NCBI RefSeq assembly: GCF_000003195.3
Contig: NC_012878.2
Span: 23,580,071 to 23,644,070 of the forward strand
DNA from: Sorghum bicolor
Lineage: Eukaryota; Streptophyta; Magnoliopsida; Poales; Poaceae
Direction of reading: 5' to 3'
DNA: 64,000 bases
Within the stretch, counting starts at the first letter, position 1. Each line of letters opens with the position of its first letter. The translations under genes and the position numbers were made by a program. Below the pieces are notes generated by a model, which worked only from the letters and a program-made list of their open reading frames with translations, was not told the origin of the DNA and did not search any database. Shown one piece after another: positions 10,142 through 20,575 of the stretch.

Positions 10142-11564
10142 CTCTGCCTGAACCTGAGCCGGGGGGAGCTGGGAGTCTGTCCTTCCACGACGAAATCCAC
10201 TAGGGCCTGTGACTTGATAGCTTTACGGGGCGCATAAGTGAGGGTCTCACTCATGAGCTCGACCGACCACTTAGCGATTCTTCCCGTGGCCTCCCGACTT
10301 TGGATGATCTCACCCAAGGGGGAGGACGAGACCACCGTGATACGGTGGCCGAGGAAGTAGTGCTGCAGCTTGCGTTGGGCGAGGATTACGGCGTAGATTA
10401 GCTTCTGGATCTGTGGGTATAGTGCCTTGGTCTCCGAGAGCACCTCGCTGACGAAATAGACTGGCCTCTGGACTGGCAGCGCATGCCCCTCCTCCTGCCT
10501 CTCGACCACTACCGCCGCACTGACGACTTGGGTCATCGAGGTGATGTACAGAAGCAGAAGTTCTGCGGGTTGGGGCGGGACTAGGACCGGGGCAGAGGTC
10601 AGTGTTTTCTTCAAGTTATCGAGGGCTTCCTTGACCTCGGGGGTCCAACAGAAACGCTCGACTTTCTTCAGGAGTCGATACAGCGGCAACGCCTTTTCTC
10701 CCAACCTCGAGATAAAACGACTCAGCGCCGCTAAGCATCCCGTGACTCTCTGCACGCCCTTGACGTCTCGGATTGGCCCCATTCTCGTGATGGCCAAGAC
10801 TTTCTCGGGGTTAGCCTCGATGCCGCGTTGGGAGACTATGTATCCCAGGAGCATGCCTCGAGGTACACCGAAGACGCATTTCTCGAGGTTGAGCTTGATC
10901 TTGTTGGCGCGTAAGCAACTGAAAGCGATCTCGAGGTCCTGAATCAGGTCTCCCTGTCGCTTTGACTTGACAACAATGTCGTTGACGTATGCCTCGACTG
11001 TCGACCCTATATGCTTGCCAAACACGTGGAGCATGCAGCGCTGATATGTGGCTCCCGCGTTTCGAAGCCCGAACGGCATGGTTACATAAAGTACATCCCA
11101 AAAGGCGTGATGAAAGATGTCGCGAGCTGATCGGACTCTTTCATTTTTATTTGATGGTAACCAGAATATGCATCAAGGAAAGAAAGGGTTTCACATCCCG
11201 TGGTAGAATCAACAATTTGATCGATACGTGGTAATGGAAAAGGAACTTTCGGACATGCTTTATTTAAACTCGTATAATCGACACACATCCTCATTTTCCT
11301 GTTCTTTTTCTTAACTAGTACAGGATTTTCTAACCAGTTGGGATGGTGAACCTCCTTGATGAATCCGACCGTCAAAAGCTTGTGGATCTCCTCGCCAATG
11401 ATCTTGCGCTTCTCCTCATCGAAGCGATGCAACCATTGCTTCACTTGCTTGGAACCGGCTCGAATTTCCAAGGAGTGCTTGGCGACATCCCTCGGTATGC
11501 CAGGCATGTCCGAGGGACTCCATGCAAACATATCGGCATTTGCACAGAGAAAGTCGACGAGCAC
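10108..11564 (-). pseudogene. Element A reverse transcriptase with YVND active site
   Basis: Two frames cover the domain. 11082-11564 has the fingers (MRMCVDYTSLNKACPK, PLPRIDQIVDST, SFLDAYSGYHQIKM). 10108-11079 has MPFGLRNAGATYQR, the active-site motif and the thumb/connection. A single-base shift near 11080 separates them. The catalytic YVDD motif reads YVND: the codon at 10981-10983 is AAC instead of the expected GAC, which should abolish catalysis. The change corresponds to C-to-T at plus-strand 10983, in a CpG. Confidence 0.88.
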
Positions 11565-11570
11565 GGCTTC

Positions 11571-12623
11571 CTATTTGAGGTCGAGGTCGGCGCTGATCGT
11601 CAGCACCTTGCCGTCGGAGTCGTTGGGGTCGAGCGGGATCTTCTTCGTCCCTTCTGCCGGCTCGAAACTGCCCGCGTGGCGCTTGGGCTCTAGAGCCTCA
11701 GCGGCCAGGGCCTCGAGTTTCGAGGCGAGCTCGGCGGAACTCTCGACAGCGTCCCCGTACTCCACGCATTCGACGTCGCATTCGTACGCGTGCTCGTAGG
11801 AGGAGCTGACGGTGATGACGCCCTTGGGCCCGGGCATCTTCAACTTCAAGTATGTGTAGTTGGGGATAGCCATAAATTTGGCGTAGCCCGGGCGCCTGAT
11901 GATGGCCTGGTACGTGCCTCGGAACCCCACCACCTCAAAGGTAAGGGTCTCCTTTCTGAGATTGGCCGCCGTGCCGAAACAGACCGGTAGGTCGATTCGA
12001 CGTACCGGCAGTGCCTTCTTTCCTAGCACGACGCCATGGAATCCGCCGACGCTTGGTTGGAGATGCGCCCTGCTGATGGCGAGAAGGTCGAGGGTCTCGA
12101 GGTAGATGATGTTCAGGCTGCTGCCGCCGTCCATCAGCACCTTTGAGAGTCTAGCATTGACGATGATGGGGTCGACGACGAGTGGGTAGATGCCAGGGGC
12201 GACTACCTTGTCGGGGTGGTCATCTCTATCGAAAGTGATGGGAGTGCTCGACCAGCTGAGGTACTGGGGTACCGCCATCCTTGCCGCGAAGACTTCACAG
12301 CGTTCCCTCTTGCGTTGCCTTGCGGTCAACTGCATCGAGGGTCCACCGTAGATCATGTAGCAGTCGTGGACGGCAGGGAAACCTTTGTCGTCTTTGTCGT
12401 CCCCTTTGTCGCTGTTCTTCTCTTTCTTTGGGTCATCACGGGTGTCCTTCTTGAACCCCAGGCTGTCGAAGTGCTTTTTCAACATACGGCAGTCCTCGAG
12501 CTTGTGGTTCGCCCCTCCTTGAGCACCTTGTCGAAGATGGCCCCCTCTGGACAGCCTCGAGGCCTTTTGCGTTCCATGGCAGCGACAAGATCGTCGTCGA
12601 TGTCTTCCCGCTCGAACAGCCAT
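11571..12623 (-). CDS. Element A gag C-terminus and aspartic protease
   Basis: A 350-codon open frame. Its N-terminal part holds the end of gag, with HKLEDCRMLKKHF. The retropepsin follows, with VLMDGGSSLNIIY as its active site; DGGSS is usual in Tat-type elements. A FEVVGFRGTYQAIIRRPGYAKF block follows, where the usual family wording is GRP. The protease would cut the polyprotein into gag, RT and integrase. It lies directly between gag and RT and is open throughout, unlike its neighbours. Confidence 0.82.
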   Translation of the reverse strand: MAVRAGRHRRRSCRCHGTQKASRLSRGGHLRQGAQGGANHKLEDCRMLKKHFDSLGFKKDTRDDPKKEKNSDKGDDKDDKGFPAVHDCYMIYGGPSMQLTARQRKRERCEVFAARMAVPQYLSWSSTPITFDRDDHPDKVVAPGIYPLVVDPIIVNARLSKVLMDGGSSLNIIYLETLDLLAISRAHLQPSVGGFHGVVLGKKALPVRRIDLPVCFGTAANLRKETLTFEVVGFRGTYQAIIRRPGYAKFMAIPNYTYLKLKMPGPKGVITVSSSYEHAYECDVECVEYGDAVESSAELASKLEALAAEALEPKRHAGSFEPAEGTKKIPLDPNDSDGKVLTISADLDLK

Positions 12624-12633
12624 GTTTTCTTCT

Positions 12634-13142
12634 TCATTTTGTTCTTCTTGATCCCTCGATTGGGGCCCTCATCATCATCGGCGGGTGGCTTGCCTTTCCT
12701 TCACAGCTAAAGAAGGCACCGACCGCTTCTTCCCCTGTAGCGTAGTTTGCCACTACATCCATCAGCTCGTCGACGGTCTGAGGGTGATTCCGGCCTAGTT
12801 CCCGCACCAAGTCTCGACTGGTGGTACCAGAGACAAAGGCCTGGATCACGTCGTGGTCGCGGATGTGTGGCAGCTCGGTGCGCTGCTTTGAGAAGCGTCG
12901 AGCGTACTCTCGGAGAGTTTCTCTCGACTTCTGCTTGCATTTGCTGAGGTCCCACGAGTTGCCGGGTCGTATGTAGGTTCCTTTGAAGTTACCCTCGAAC
13001 ACCCTGACCAAATCGACCCAATCGTAGATCTGGTTAGCCGGGAGCTCCTCGAGCCATCTGCGTGCGGTGTCGGAGAGGAAGAGCGGCAGCTGTCGGATGA
13101 TGGCTCGATCGTCCCCTCGAGTGCCTCCCAGCTGACAGGCTA
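12634..13142 (-). pseudogene. gag: Element A gag core (Retrotrans_gag)
   Basis: The minus-strand frame contains LFLSDTARRWLEELP, WVDLVRVFEGNFKGTYIRPG, LREYARRFSKQRTELP and the SRDLVRELGRNHPQTVDELMDV block, which is typical of Tat gag. It would build the particle core. It is open from about 13142 to 12634 but frame-shifted relative to both flanking pieces (13145-13669 and 11571-12623), so the copy cannot make a full-length gag. Confidence 0.8.
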
Positions 13143-13144
13143 GC

Positions 13145-14319
13145 CTAAAATCTGCCAGCCATAGCTCTGGCTTGGTCTCGCCATTGTACTTTGCAATGCT
13201 GGTCGGGGTCGGAACGGGCTGGGCAGCGGCGTGCTGCGGATTGCCCTGCTGAACACCCGTGGGCCCGGTGGCTCCGGGGCCATTCGGTCCTCATCGCGTC
13301 GTACCTCCCGCCGCGATGGGCGCTGTAACCGCGCTCTTCTGCGTCCCCGTACCGACGGCGACGATTCTCGTCGATGTCGTGTCGTGCGTCCTGTCGTCGT
13401 TGGTTGTCGACGGGGAGGACGAGCGTGGCCTTTTTCCCTTGAGGGGGCGGCTGCTGATGGAACGACACCTCCTTTTCATTGTGGGCTGGCTCATCATGCT
13501 TTTCTGTGGCCGCTCCTCGACGTCGAGAGGCCGAGCTTTCGGCCTGCTGAACTGCCGCTACTTGGAGCAGAGTCTGCACCTCGTCTCGAATGCGTCGCGC
13601 TTGGGAGTTTGATGGTTCGGGCATATTATGCAGCAGCATTGTCCGCAGACGGGCTCGATGTTCTGGCATGCTCGAGGGAAACGACTGACGGGCTGCTCAG
13701 GCTCTCCGTCTCCAACGATCTGCTGGCGTACCTCTCGAGCCCGTCTGCGGACACTTCCGCCATGCGGGTAAGGCAGGTCCTGCTCGAGGATTTGTTCAAG
13801 CAGAACAAGGCGCTCGCGATCCTCGTCAAGCTTTGCCTTGAGCTCTCGTAGCTACGCAATTTGTGCGGCTCTGTCTTCTTGTGGAGCGGGGTCGACTTGA
13901 CCGTCATTCCCAGGCGTCCTAGGGTCTTCCCTTGCTGCAGGGGCTCGACCGCCAACAACAGCATCCTGTGTCTCGTCGGTGGTTTCCACCGCCCCGTCGA
14001 TATGGAAGCGTTCCCTCGTAGGGTCGTAACTGTCGGTCTCAAAGTCGGAGTCCCGCTCGGCGACGTAGAAGCACCCGCGTCCTTCCTCCAGCAGCCGCTG
14101 CCTGAGGGAGGTAATCATGTACCGCCCAGGGCCTAGGTGGCGGAGGCCTTGTACCTGCGAGAAGTCTGGCAGCTCGGACGTCTGTCGCTGCACTCTAGGG
14201 TCGCGTGGGAGGACCATTGGTCTCTCCACGTACGTCTGGGCGTTTGGACATATCGCCCTGGCGAGCGACGCCGCGGCATTGTCCATACCGAACAGCAACG
14301 CTCTCCTTGGGGCGAACAT
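13145..14319 (-). pseudogene. gag: Element A gag N-terminal region
   Basis: At least two minus-strand frames carry it. 13852-14319 starts with MFAPRRALLFGMDNAAASLAR and ends acidic. 13145-13669 holds an Arg/Gln-rich charged stretch leading into gag. The frame changes near 13850-13670. The copy in element B (left window edge) has the same order. It is a low-complexity leader part of gag without enzymatic motifs. Confidence 0.6.
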
Positions 14320-14744
14320 CCCATGTGGAAGTAGCCTAGAGGGGGGGAGAGTGCGCGGGGCGTGTCACCTCCTGTCGTCGTGCGATCCTCATGGCTCTGA
14401 GCTGTCATACCCACGGTTTCGGCGCGCGGGGCTATCGGCTCCTGTGCCACCTCCTGCCTGGCACGAACTATCGGTCGTGACGAGGCAAAAGGGCGATGGC
14501 GGTCTTGTCCAAGCCGCTTCTTGGGCGGGGAGGCATGGTGGCGAGGACGTCTCGGGGCCCTCAACCGTGTTGGCGCAACGCGGGCTCCTTCCGGTCCTTT
14601 GATCGAGAGCAGGATCATGTCATAGCCGGAGCCAGTAGACATGAACTCGAGACTCCCAAACCAAATCACCATAGAGCACGGAATCAGCAAAGTGAGAGTG
14701 GCCATCTGGAAAGGAATGAGAAATCGGTGAAAAACACGCAGGAC

Positions 14745-14763
14745 CCCTACCTAGCGCGCCAAC
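14745..14763 (-). promoter_or_regulatory. Primer binding site of element A
   Basis: Minus-strand GTTGGCGCGCTAGGTAGGGG follows directly on the LTR end CACCGACA. The same site in B reads GTTGGTGCGCCAGG. Bases 14320-14744 between it and gag are leader. Confidence 0.75.
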
Positions 14764-15800
14764 TGTCGGTGTTTTCCCTCCGGGGGGTCACACCAACGAG
14801 TAAAACTTGTATGCGTGCTCCCTTTTCCAGATGGTGATGCAAAAAGACACAAAGATTTATCCTGGTTCGGGCAAGAGAAGGCCCTACGTCCAGCGGGGTG
14901 GTTGAGAGTTTGTATTATTCTGCACCTAAGTGCTTGTACAGGGGTGAATACAAGCGTGGTATGGATGGAGATGGAGTGAGTTCACTCTACTACGTGTGCG
15001 TTGTATGTTGGGTTGTGTTGTATTGCGTCGCCTATATCCACTCCCGGGCCTCCCCTTTTATAGTTCCAAGGAGGGGCCTAGGGTACATGTATAGGCGTTA
15101 GAGTAGGGGTCGATAGAGGTATGGCGCGCTAACCTACTCGAGGCCTCCGTACCGGCATGGTTTTGAGCCATCTTGTCCTGGTAGCTTGATGATGATTACG
15201 CGTGCCCCGGTATCCCGCTATGCGCGCCGTCCTGGGCTGGCTTATCGGTTGCATGCTTGTACGTCCTGGTGACAGATACGTCAGAGTGCTTGTACAGGAA
15301 GGAAACGTGCCTACTCGAGGGTTGGATTCCGTGCAACGCCTTGCTAGCCAGAGCGCTGACCTTGGGCGTCTCGAGGGGGTCTTGATTAGACGTTCCGACT
15401 CGCTTCCTACAACCAGCCATGCTCTGGCTTATTTGGTGGGGAAGGCTGCGAAAGAATGACGGGACGGGTGCCTGTTCCCTATCATGCTTCCCGTGACCTG
15501 CGGGTTAGGTGAGAACGCAGCAGGTGCATTAAATGCCCTGGTTCCCATGCCCGCGTCAGGCGGCGGGCGACGTCCTTGCGCTCGTTGCCTTCCGATTCGC
15601 TCGAGCCCGTTTCCATATTCGATGGTAGCCTGCGCTCGAGCTCTAGTCGATTCGCAGGATGCTCTTTCTGTCTTCGAGGCTGCGGTCATCGAGGACCGTA
15701 CGTGTGACTGGGTAGAGCGTCGAGTTGGAGGCCTCGACTTGCGTACGGGTGTTCTTGTTATGCACATCAGTTAAGGTACCCCTTACTGATATCCTCGACA
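14764..15800 (-). repeat. 5' LTR of element A
   Basis: 1037 bp, from TGTCGAGGATATC (minus strand, at 15800) to CACCGACA at 14764. The minus-strand TATA motif (reverse complement near 15050-15065) would start the genomic transcript toward gag. It pairs with 1463-2525 with scattered substitutions and a short deletion at about 15285-15310. Confidence 0.92.
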
Positions 15801-15805
15801 AATTC
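15801..15805. repeat. Target-site duplication AATTC, right copy
   Basis: Second copy of AATTC, directly outside the LTR end at 15800. It matches 1458-1462. Confidence 0.92.
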
Positions 15806-16558
15806 TATGTCCTAACCGGTTGTGGTGGAGTGTGAATCGTGTATGCTAGGTCTCTTGCTTGATATTGTCCTTAGTTTCCCCTTTTACACTTCCAAGGGGA
15901 GACCTAGGTTACAGGGTGTAGGTGTTTGAGTAGGCCTCGATAGGGGTATGGCGCTGACCTACTCGAGGCCTCCGTACCGATGTGGCCTCGAGCCATCTTG
16001 TTACAGGGTACTTTGGTGATGATAGCTCATGCATTCCCTGAATTCAACTCTTGTACATCGTCTGGTATTGGCTTGGGTGCGAGCACGCTTGTACATCGTG
16101 GCAATAGTCATGTCTGGAGTGGTTGAAGCGCTGACTTCCATCGCTCGATCCTTCTCTAGGAAGGAGCATGCCTGCTCGAGGGTCAGGCGACACAGGTGGC
16201 TTTGTTATGCAGGAGCACTGACCTCGAACGTCTTGAGGGGTGTCGTGATGAGATATTACGCCTGCTGCACTGTGCCGAGTTGTAATTTTCTCCAATTTTG
16301 AGGATAAAGCTAGGACAAGTGGAGATTTGATGCGTGCTTGCTCTCTTGTCATGCTTCTTGTGACTGTCGGGTTAGGTGGGAGCATGGCAGTCGCATTTAA
16401 TGCTCTGGCTCCCATACCTACGACAGGCGGCTGGGAGCGCTTTTGCGCTCGAGGCTTGTCGGTTCGCTCGACGCTCTTTCCGTAATCAATGCTTGCTGGC
16501 TATCGAGCCCTTGTTGATTTGCTCGACCTTGTTTCTATATTCGAGGCTATGGTCGACA
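15806..16558 (-). repeat. 5' LTR of element B, inner remainder
   Basis: It continues the LTR interrupted at 1462. Diagnostic blocks are CCCCTTTTACACTTCCAAGG, CCTACTCGAGGCCTCCGTACCG, GAGCCATCTTGT and the TCGAGG-rich end. It is clearly more diverged than the two A LTRs, as expected for the older host. It stops at GGTCGACA (16558), either a variant LTR terminus or a truncation about 100 bp short of the family end. Confidence 0.8.
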
Positions 16559-17440
16559 CCGTGACCTATAGTTCTTATAGTATAATGCTACCCTAGGGCT
16601 AGTAGTGTATTATATGAACTAGTGCTAAGTGTATGTTGTATTATTCTCACTTAGGACTTTAATCTAATTGCTTCATGTTAATTAATTGCCTAGAAATAGC
16701 TTTGTGTGAAGATGGGGGTTTATCATGCTCTTTTGAGTAGGCTCGGGATTCTTACCTGTCGATCCGTAGGGTCGGGGACCCGGGGGAGTCCGAGTAGGTT
16801 CTTTGCAAGTAAGCATGGTGCTTGGGTGTAAAGGCCGGGTAAATGCATTGTCCTAGTCCACGGTTGAGGGGATGGCGGCAGGTGGTGACAGCCCTGTCCG
16901 TCCTTGGCATTCCCCCACGTTCGGCTAGGGTGTAGGAGTCTAAATAGTGCAGAGGTTGCTGGCAGACCAGTACTCGCGTAACCTCCCAAACCATCTAAAC
17001 ACAAGACTAGATCTAAGTAATATAATTACATGATTAACTTGTTCTATGACATGATCTGTATCTAGGACTACACCTGCTCCAATAGGTTGTTTGTTTATTC
17101 TTTGATTCAATTCATTCTTTTAGTCTCTTTTTATTCCTTAGCCCATATGCCATGCCTACATTGTGATGGATCACTATTCTACATATAAATGTTTATCAGC
17201 TGCTATGACCCTTGATTCCATTATTGCTATCATAATTACTTTGATCTATGCTTATCTTAGAATCCTTAACATATTAAGCCTTCCTTAGAGCGAAACTATA
17301 AATACGACACTCGGTAAATCCCCGGGTTGAAATGCTACACGATAATTCCCGTCCACTTGCAGTACTTAAACTCCAAACTTAAGGAACTATCACCCCGGTA
17401 TATACTTAACACTGTTGCTAGACATGCGCCGAGCTAGTGA
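16559..17440 (+). other. Unassigned old Gypsy LTR-like debris
   Basis: AT-rich sequence without coding potential. Near 17280-17350 the text (AAACTATAAATACGACACTCGG, AAATCCCCGGGTTGAAATGCTAC) is the kind found near the 3' ends of Athila-type grass LTRs, upstream of the transcript leader. Compare GGTAAAAGCTATAACGGTATCC in LTR E near 26740. I take it as a diverged LTR fragment in plus orientation, but the boundaries are unclear. Confidence 0.4.
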
Positions 17441-17805
17441 CTTGTTAAGGAATACCAACATGGCAATCCTAGTGCCACTACCATGACTAAGAATTGGAAC
17501 CCTACCCTAACGGTAATAAGGCGCCGTTATCGGGAAGGTAGATCTAGCTTCCTATTCAAGGTGGTGATGCTACGGATCTACCAATATTACACTGCCAATG
17601 TCATTATTATGAGTAGAGCAGAACCCTATTCTAGGTAGCGACGCTAAGAAACGCTAACAAGCATTTCAGGCATCGTTGCTTAGGATAGATTTATACTCTA
17701 ATCTTGGTGATTGCATTAGTAAGTGTTATCACGACATTTCTGACATCGTTGCTGAGGACGAATTGAACCCTGTTCTTAGTGACGATGTTAAGAAATGCCA
17801 ACACC
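17441..17805 (+). repeat. Decayed tandem array of about 70-bp units derived from an LTR/primer-site junction
   Basis: Successive blocks at about 17459, 17516, 17590, 17658 and 17731 share an order: CATTTC(A/T)GGCATCGTTGCT(T/G)AGGA, a GAACCCT(A/G)TTCT step, then GACG(C/A)T(A/G)TTAAGAAATGC. The first part resembles the Athila-type junction GCATTTCTGGCGCCGTTGCC seen at F1 (56541-56516, minus) and E (26869-26895). Unit 17516 keeps GGCGCCGTTATCGGG. The array ends at the fragment C junction. Confidence 0.55.
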
Positions 17806-18593
17806 TGGGATGAAACACCAGGACCAATCTCGTCCATCCTCAACGGCCGAGACATCAACGGGAGGACCCTCCGATGATGGACGGCCGAGAGGACGAGAGC
17901 AGCCGTCAGGCCTTCCTCGCATAGCTTCTTCAAGGCGTCGAGGAGGGGGTCGAGCCGCGGCTGGTGGGCCTAGACGACGCCATACTTCGAGTGATCCGGA
18001 CGCTCCGAGATCAAACGCCCAATGTAGGCAGGGAGGAGGTCGTCGTCGTTCCGTAAGTAGAACCACTAGGAGTCCCATCCGGCGTGGTTTGACGTCAACC
18101 CCACGGGAATGTACTCCCACAGCTTCTCCGACTTGCCGGTCTTCATCACCAGGTTGAGGCACCCGGCCCACACCGGCTTCCACACTCCTGCGGTCCCGCT
18201 GGGGACGTTGAAGAGCTCGCCCCGGTACAGGTGAAGCCATAGGTCCCAATGCGGCATCATCCCCAGATAGCCTTCACACACTGCGGCAAAAACCGCCGCG
18301 GCGGTGATGGCGTTCGGCGAGAAGTGTTGGAGCTCCACGCCGTAGTGATGGCAAAGCGCCAGCATAAAGTGGCTTGGAGGGGATCCCAAGCCATGGCGAT
18401 GGAACTTGGCGAAAGAAACAACATATCCCTTGGGCGGCCTTGGCTCCCTTTGGTCCGCCGCCGGCGCGATCCACTCTGGCCGCGGTGACGAAGTGCGGGG
18501 GCGTAGGAGTCCCTCCCTCTCGAGCTCCAACAGCCGGCGCTCCGTCATCGACGACGGGCGCCAGTCATCGGTGGCGATGAGTCTCACAGGCAT
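17806..18593 (-). pseudogene. Antisense accessory gene copy in C (truncated exon 1)
   Basis: From ATG at 18593 (MPVRLIATDDWRP) it aligns with the protein at 3442-4374, including HHYGVELQHFSPNAIT and AAVCEGYLGMMPHWDLW. A TAG at 18063-18065, where the partner has CAG after HAGWDS, interrupts it. The frame then continues to 17811 and runs into the tandem array, losing the C-terminus. The retained similarity suggests the gene is a stable part of the family. Confidence 0.8.
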
Positions 18594-19499
18594 CTTCAGG
18601 TGGGAGAAGGGCGACTTCACTACTGCTCGAGGGTGCGCGCGTGCGAGATGGCAAGGAAGCTAAGGCAAGGACTAGGGCAGGAGGCGGAAGGAGCGACGAC
18701 AGGAAGACCACAGAACATTTATAGACGGCGACCCACCAACGGGCGGATCCGACGGATACGGTAACTCCTCCAATAAATGTGCCGCCTAACGGTCTTTATC
18801 TCTCTCTCTCTCAGACGGGACGCTACGAATTCTGCACCGGTATAGTGCCGCAACGGCTCCCGCCTAAAAAGGCGCGCCCAACGGGCAAAAAGGTGAACCG
18901 CCACGGCCTCTTCCTTCCTTTGTAAGCTAAGGTACGCACTCGTTGCAGCTAAAATCTCGAGAGGTCGCAGGCTGACCCATCGAATGGGTTCGACAGCCGA
19001 TCTCGAGTACCAGAGTCAGGGATGCCCAGCGAGTGGTCGAAAAATTGAGGCCCGCCTCGAGAACTCGCTGGGGATGTCCAAGGTAGGGTTGAGACGGTCG
19101 AAAAGAATCCCCCGAAGGGAGGCATCGAGCCACTGGACTCTATCGAATGAAGCCAGCTTCCCGACCACGTCAACCCCGCTTTATGAGAACGCCTCCAGGC
19201 TGCTGACCCCCTCGAACGGGGCACAGGTTCTCACTTGGATTACCCGCTAGGAGCTCAATCTGGGGTGGATGACGCTTGCTCCACCGGGAGTACGTCGAGA
19301 CCCCTGTGTGAAACGAACCAATCAGAACCTTCCGCAATGGATATCGAGAGCATTTCCGCAAATTAGGCAATATAATCCTCGAAGGAGTCACAAACTCCTC
19401 CAAGGGCTCGCGGGCTAACCCCGCGGGGTCGCTCGCGCACCCCCACGGAAACTCGATCACCAAAAAGAGCCTCCACTCAAGCACAAGCACTTGAATAGA
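18594..19499 (-). promoter_or_regulatory. Upstream region of the antisense gene copy in C
   Basis: A TATAAATG on the minus strand (near 18713-18725) lies about 125 bp upstream of the ATG at 18593, the same spacing as in A. The remainder up to the polypurine tract matches 2540-3300 of A in inverted orientation and has no coding content. A short CT microsatellite sits near 18798-18813. Confidence 0.6.
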
Positions 19500-19513
19500 G
19501 ACTCGGGGGCTAC
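19500..19513 (+). promoter_or_regulatory. Polypurine tract of C
   Basis: GACTCGGGGGCTAC abuts the LTR start TGTCGAGGATATC. It matches the tract of A at 2526-2539 in reverse orientation and fixes the plus orientation of C. Confidence 0.85.
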
Positions 19514-20575
19514 TGTCGAGGATATCAGTAAGGGGTACCCAAACTGATGTGCATATCAAGAGCATCCGTAGGCAAGTCGAGGCATCCAACTCGACGCCTG
19601 GTTGTGGGCACGGTCCTCGATGACCATAGTCTCGAACACGGAAAAAGCATCCTACGAATCGACCAGGGATCGAACACCGGCTACTGTCGAATACGGAAAC
19701 AGGCTCGTATGAATCGAGAGGCCTCGAGTGCAAGGACGCCGCCCGCCACCTAACGTGGGCACGGGGACCAGGGCATTTAATGCGCCTGCCACATTCTCAC
19801 CAAACCCGTCAGTCACGGGAAGCATGAAAGGGAACAGGCATTCGTCCCGTCGTTCTTTTTGCAGCCTTCCCCGCCAAATAAGCCAGAACGTGGCAGGGCG
19901 CAGGGAATGGGTCAGAATGTCTAATCAGGACCCCCTCGAGACGCCCAAGGTCAGCGCATTGGCCAGCAAGGCATTCTATGGCACCCGACCCTCGAGTAGG
20001 CATGTTTCCTTCCTGGAGAAGGGTCGGGCGATGAAAGACAGCACTACAACCACTCCGACGTAGCTGTTACAATGACGCACAAGCGTGCAATGGATAAACC
20101 GGTCCAGGACAGCGCACAGGAGTGGGATACAGGGGCACGCACAATCATCATCAGAGTACAAGACGGGACGGCTCGAGGCCACGCCAGTACGGAGGCCTCG
20201 AGCGGGTCAGCGCACCATACCTCTATCGACCCCTACTCTGTCGCCTATACATGTACCGTAGACCTCTCCTTGGAACTATAAAAGGGGAGGCCTGGGAAAT
20301 GAACACAGGACAAGACATACATAGTAGAGCAACCTTACTCCATCTTGGTTCATACCGCGCTTGTATTCACCACTGTACAAGCACTTAGGTAGGGCCTTCT
20401 CTTGTATTCATACAAGCACTTGTATTCTCCCTCTCCCACCCCGCTGGACATAGGGCCTTCTCTTGCCCGAACCAGGATAAATCTTTGTGTCCTTTCTTGC
20501 ATCACCATCCGGAAAAGGGAGCACACATACAAGTTTTACTCGTTGGTGTGACCCCCCAGGGGGAAAACACCGACA
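19514..20575 (+). repeat. 3' LTR of C
   Basis: 1062 bp, TGTCGAGGATATCAG to AACACCGACA. It contains the TATA motif GGAACTATAAAAGGGGAGG near 20271 and the conserved end block TTGGTGTGACC with a G/C run. It is the same family as the A and B LTRs in opposite orientation. Confidence 0.9.

Larger units (their letters stand above)
1463..15800 (-). mobile_element. Complete Tat-type Gypsy retrotransposon (element A) with antisense gene
   Basis: A 14.3-kb element in minus orientation. It has a 5' LTR at 14764-15800, primer site, gag, protease, RT, RNase H and integrase in Gypsy order down to 8364. A further 5.8 kb carries an opposite-strand spliced gene, then a polypurine tract and the 3' LTR at 1463-2525. 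Perfect AATTC duplications flank it. Antisense ORFs between pol and the 3' LTR are known in the Tat lineage (for example maize Grande), so this placement supports Tat. Frameshifts in gag and pol and a lost RT catalytic residue make this copy non-functional. The two LTRs look well above 90 percent identical by eye, with a small indel. Confidence 0.9.
17806..20575 (+). mobile_element. 3' fragment of an A-family Tat element (C), plus orientation
   Basis: From left to right: a copy of the antisense gene's first exon on the minus strand, its upstream region, a polypurine tract and a full LTR. It is the mirror image of 1463-4230. The 5' part (LTR, gag, pol) is missing; the left edge at 17806 cuts the antisense exon in mid-frame. 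The right edge is the LTR end at 20575, directly against D1 sequence. Confidence 0.85.

Noticed and set aside
18798..18813. CT microsatellite
   Set aside because: Simple repeat in the upstream region of fragment C; nothing further can be supported.
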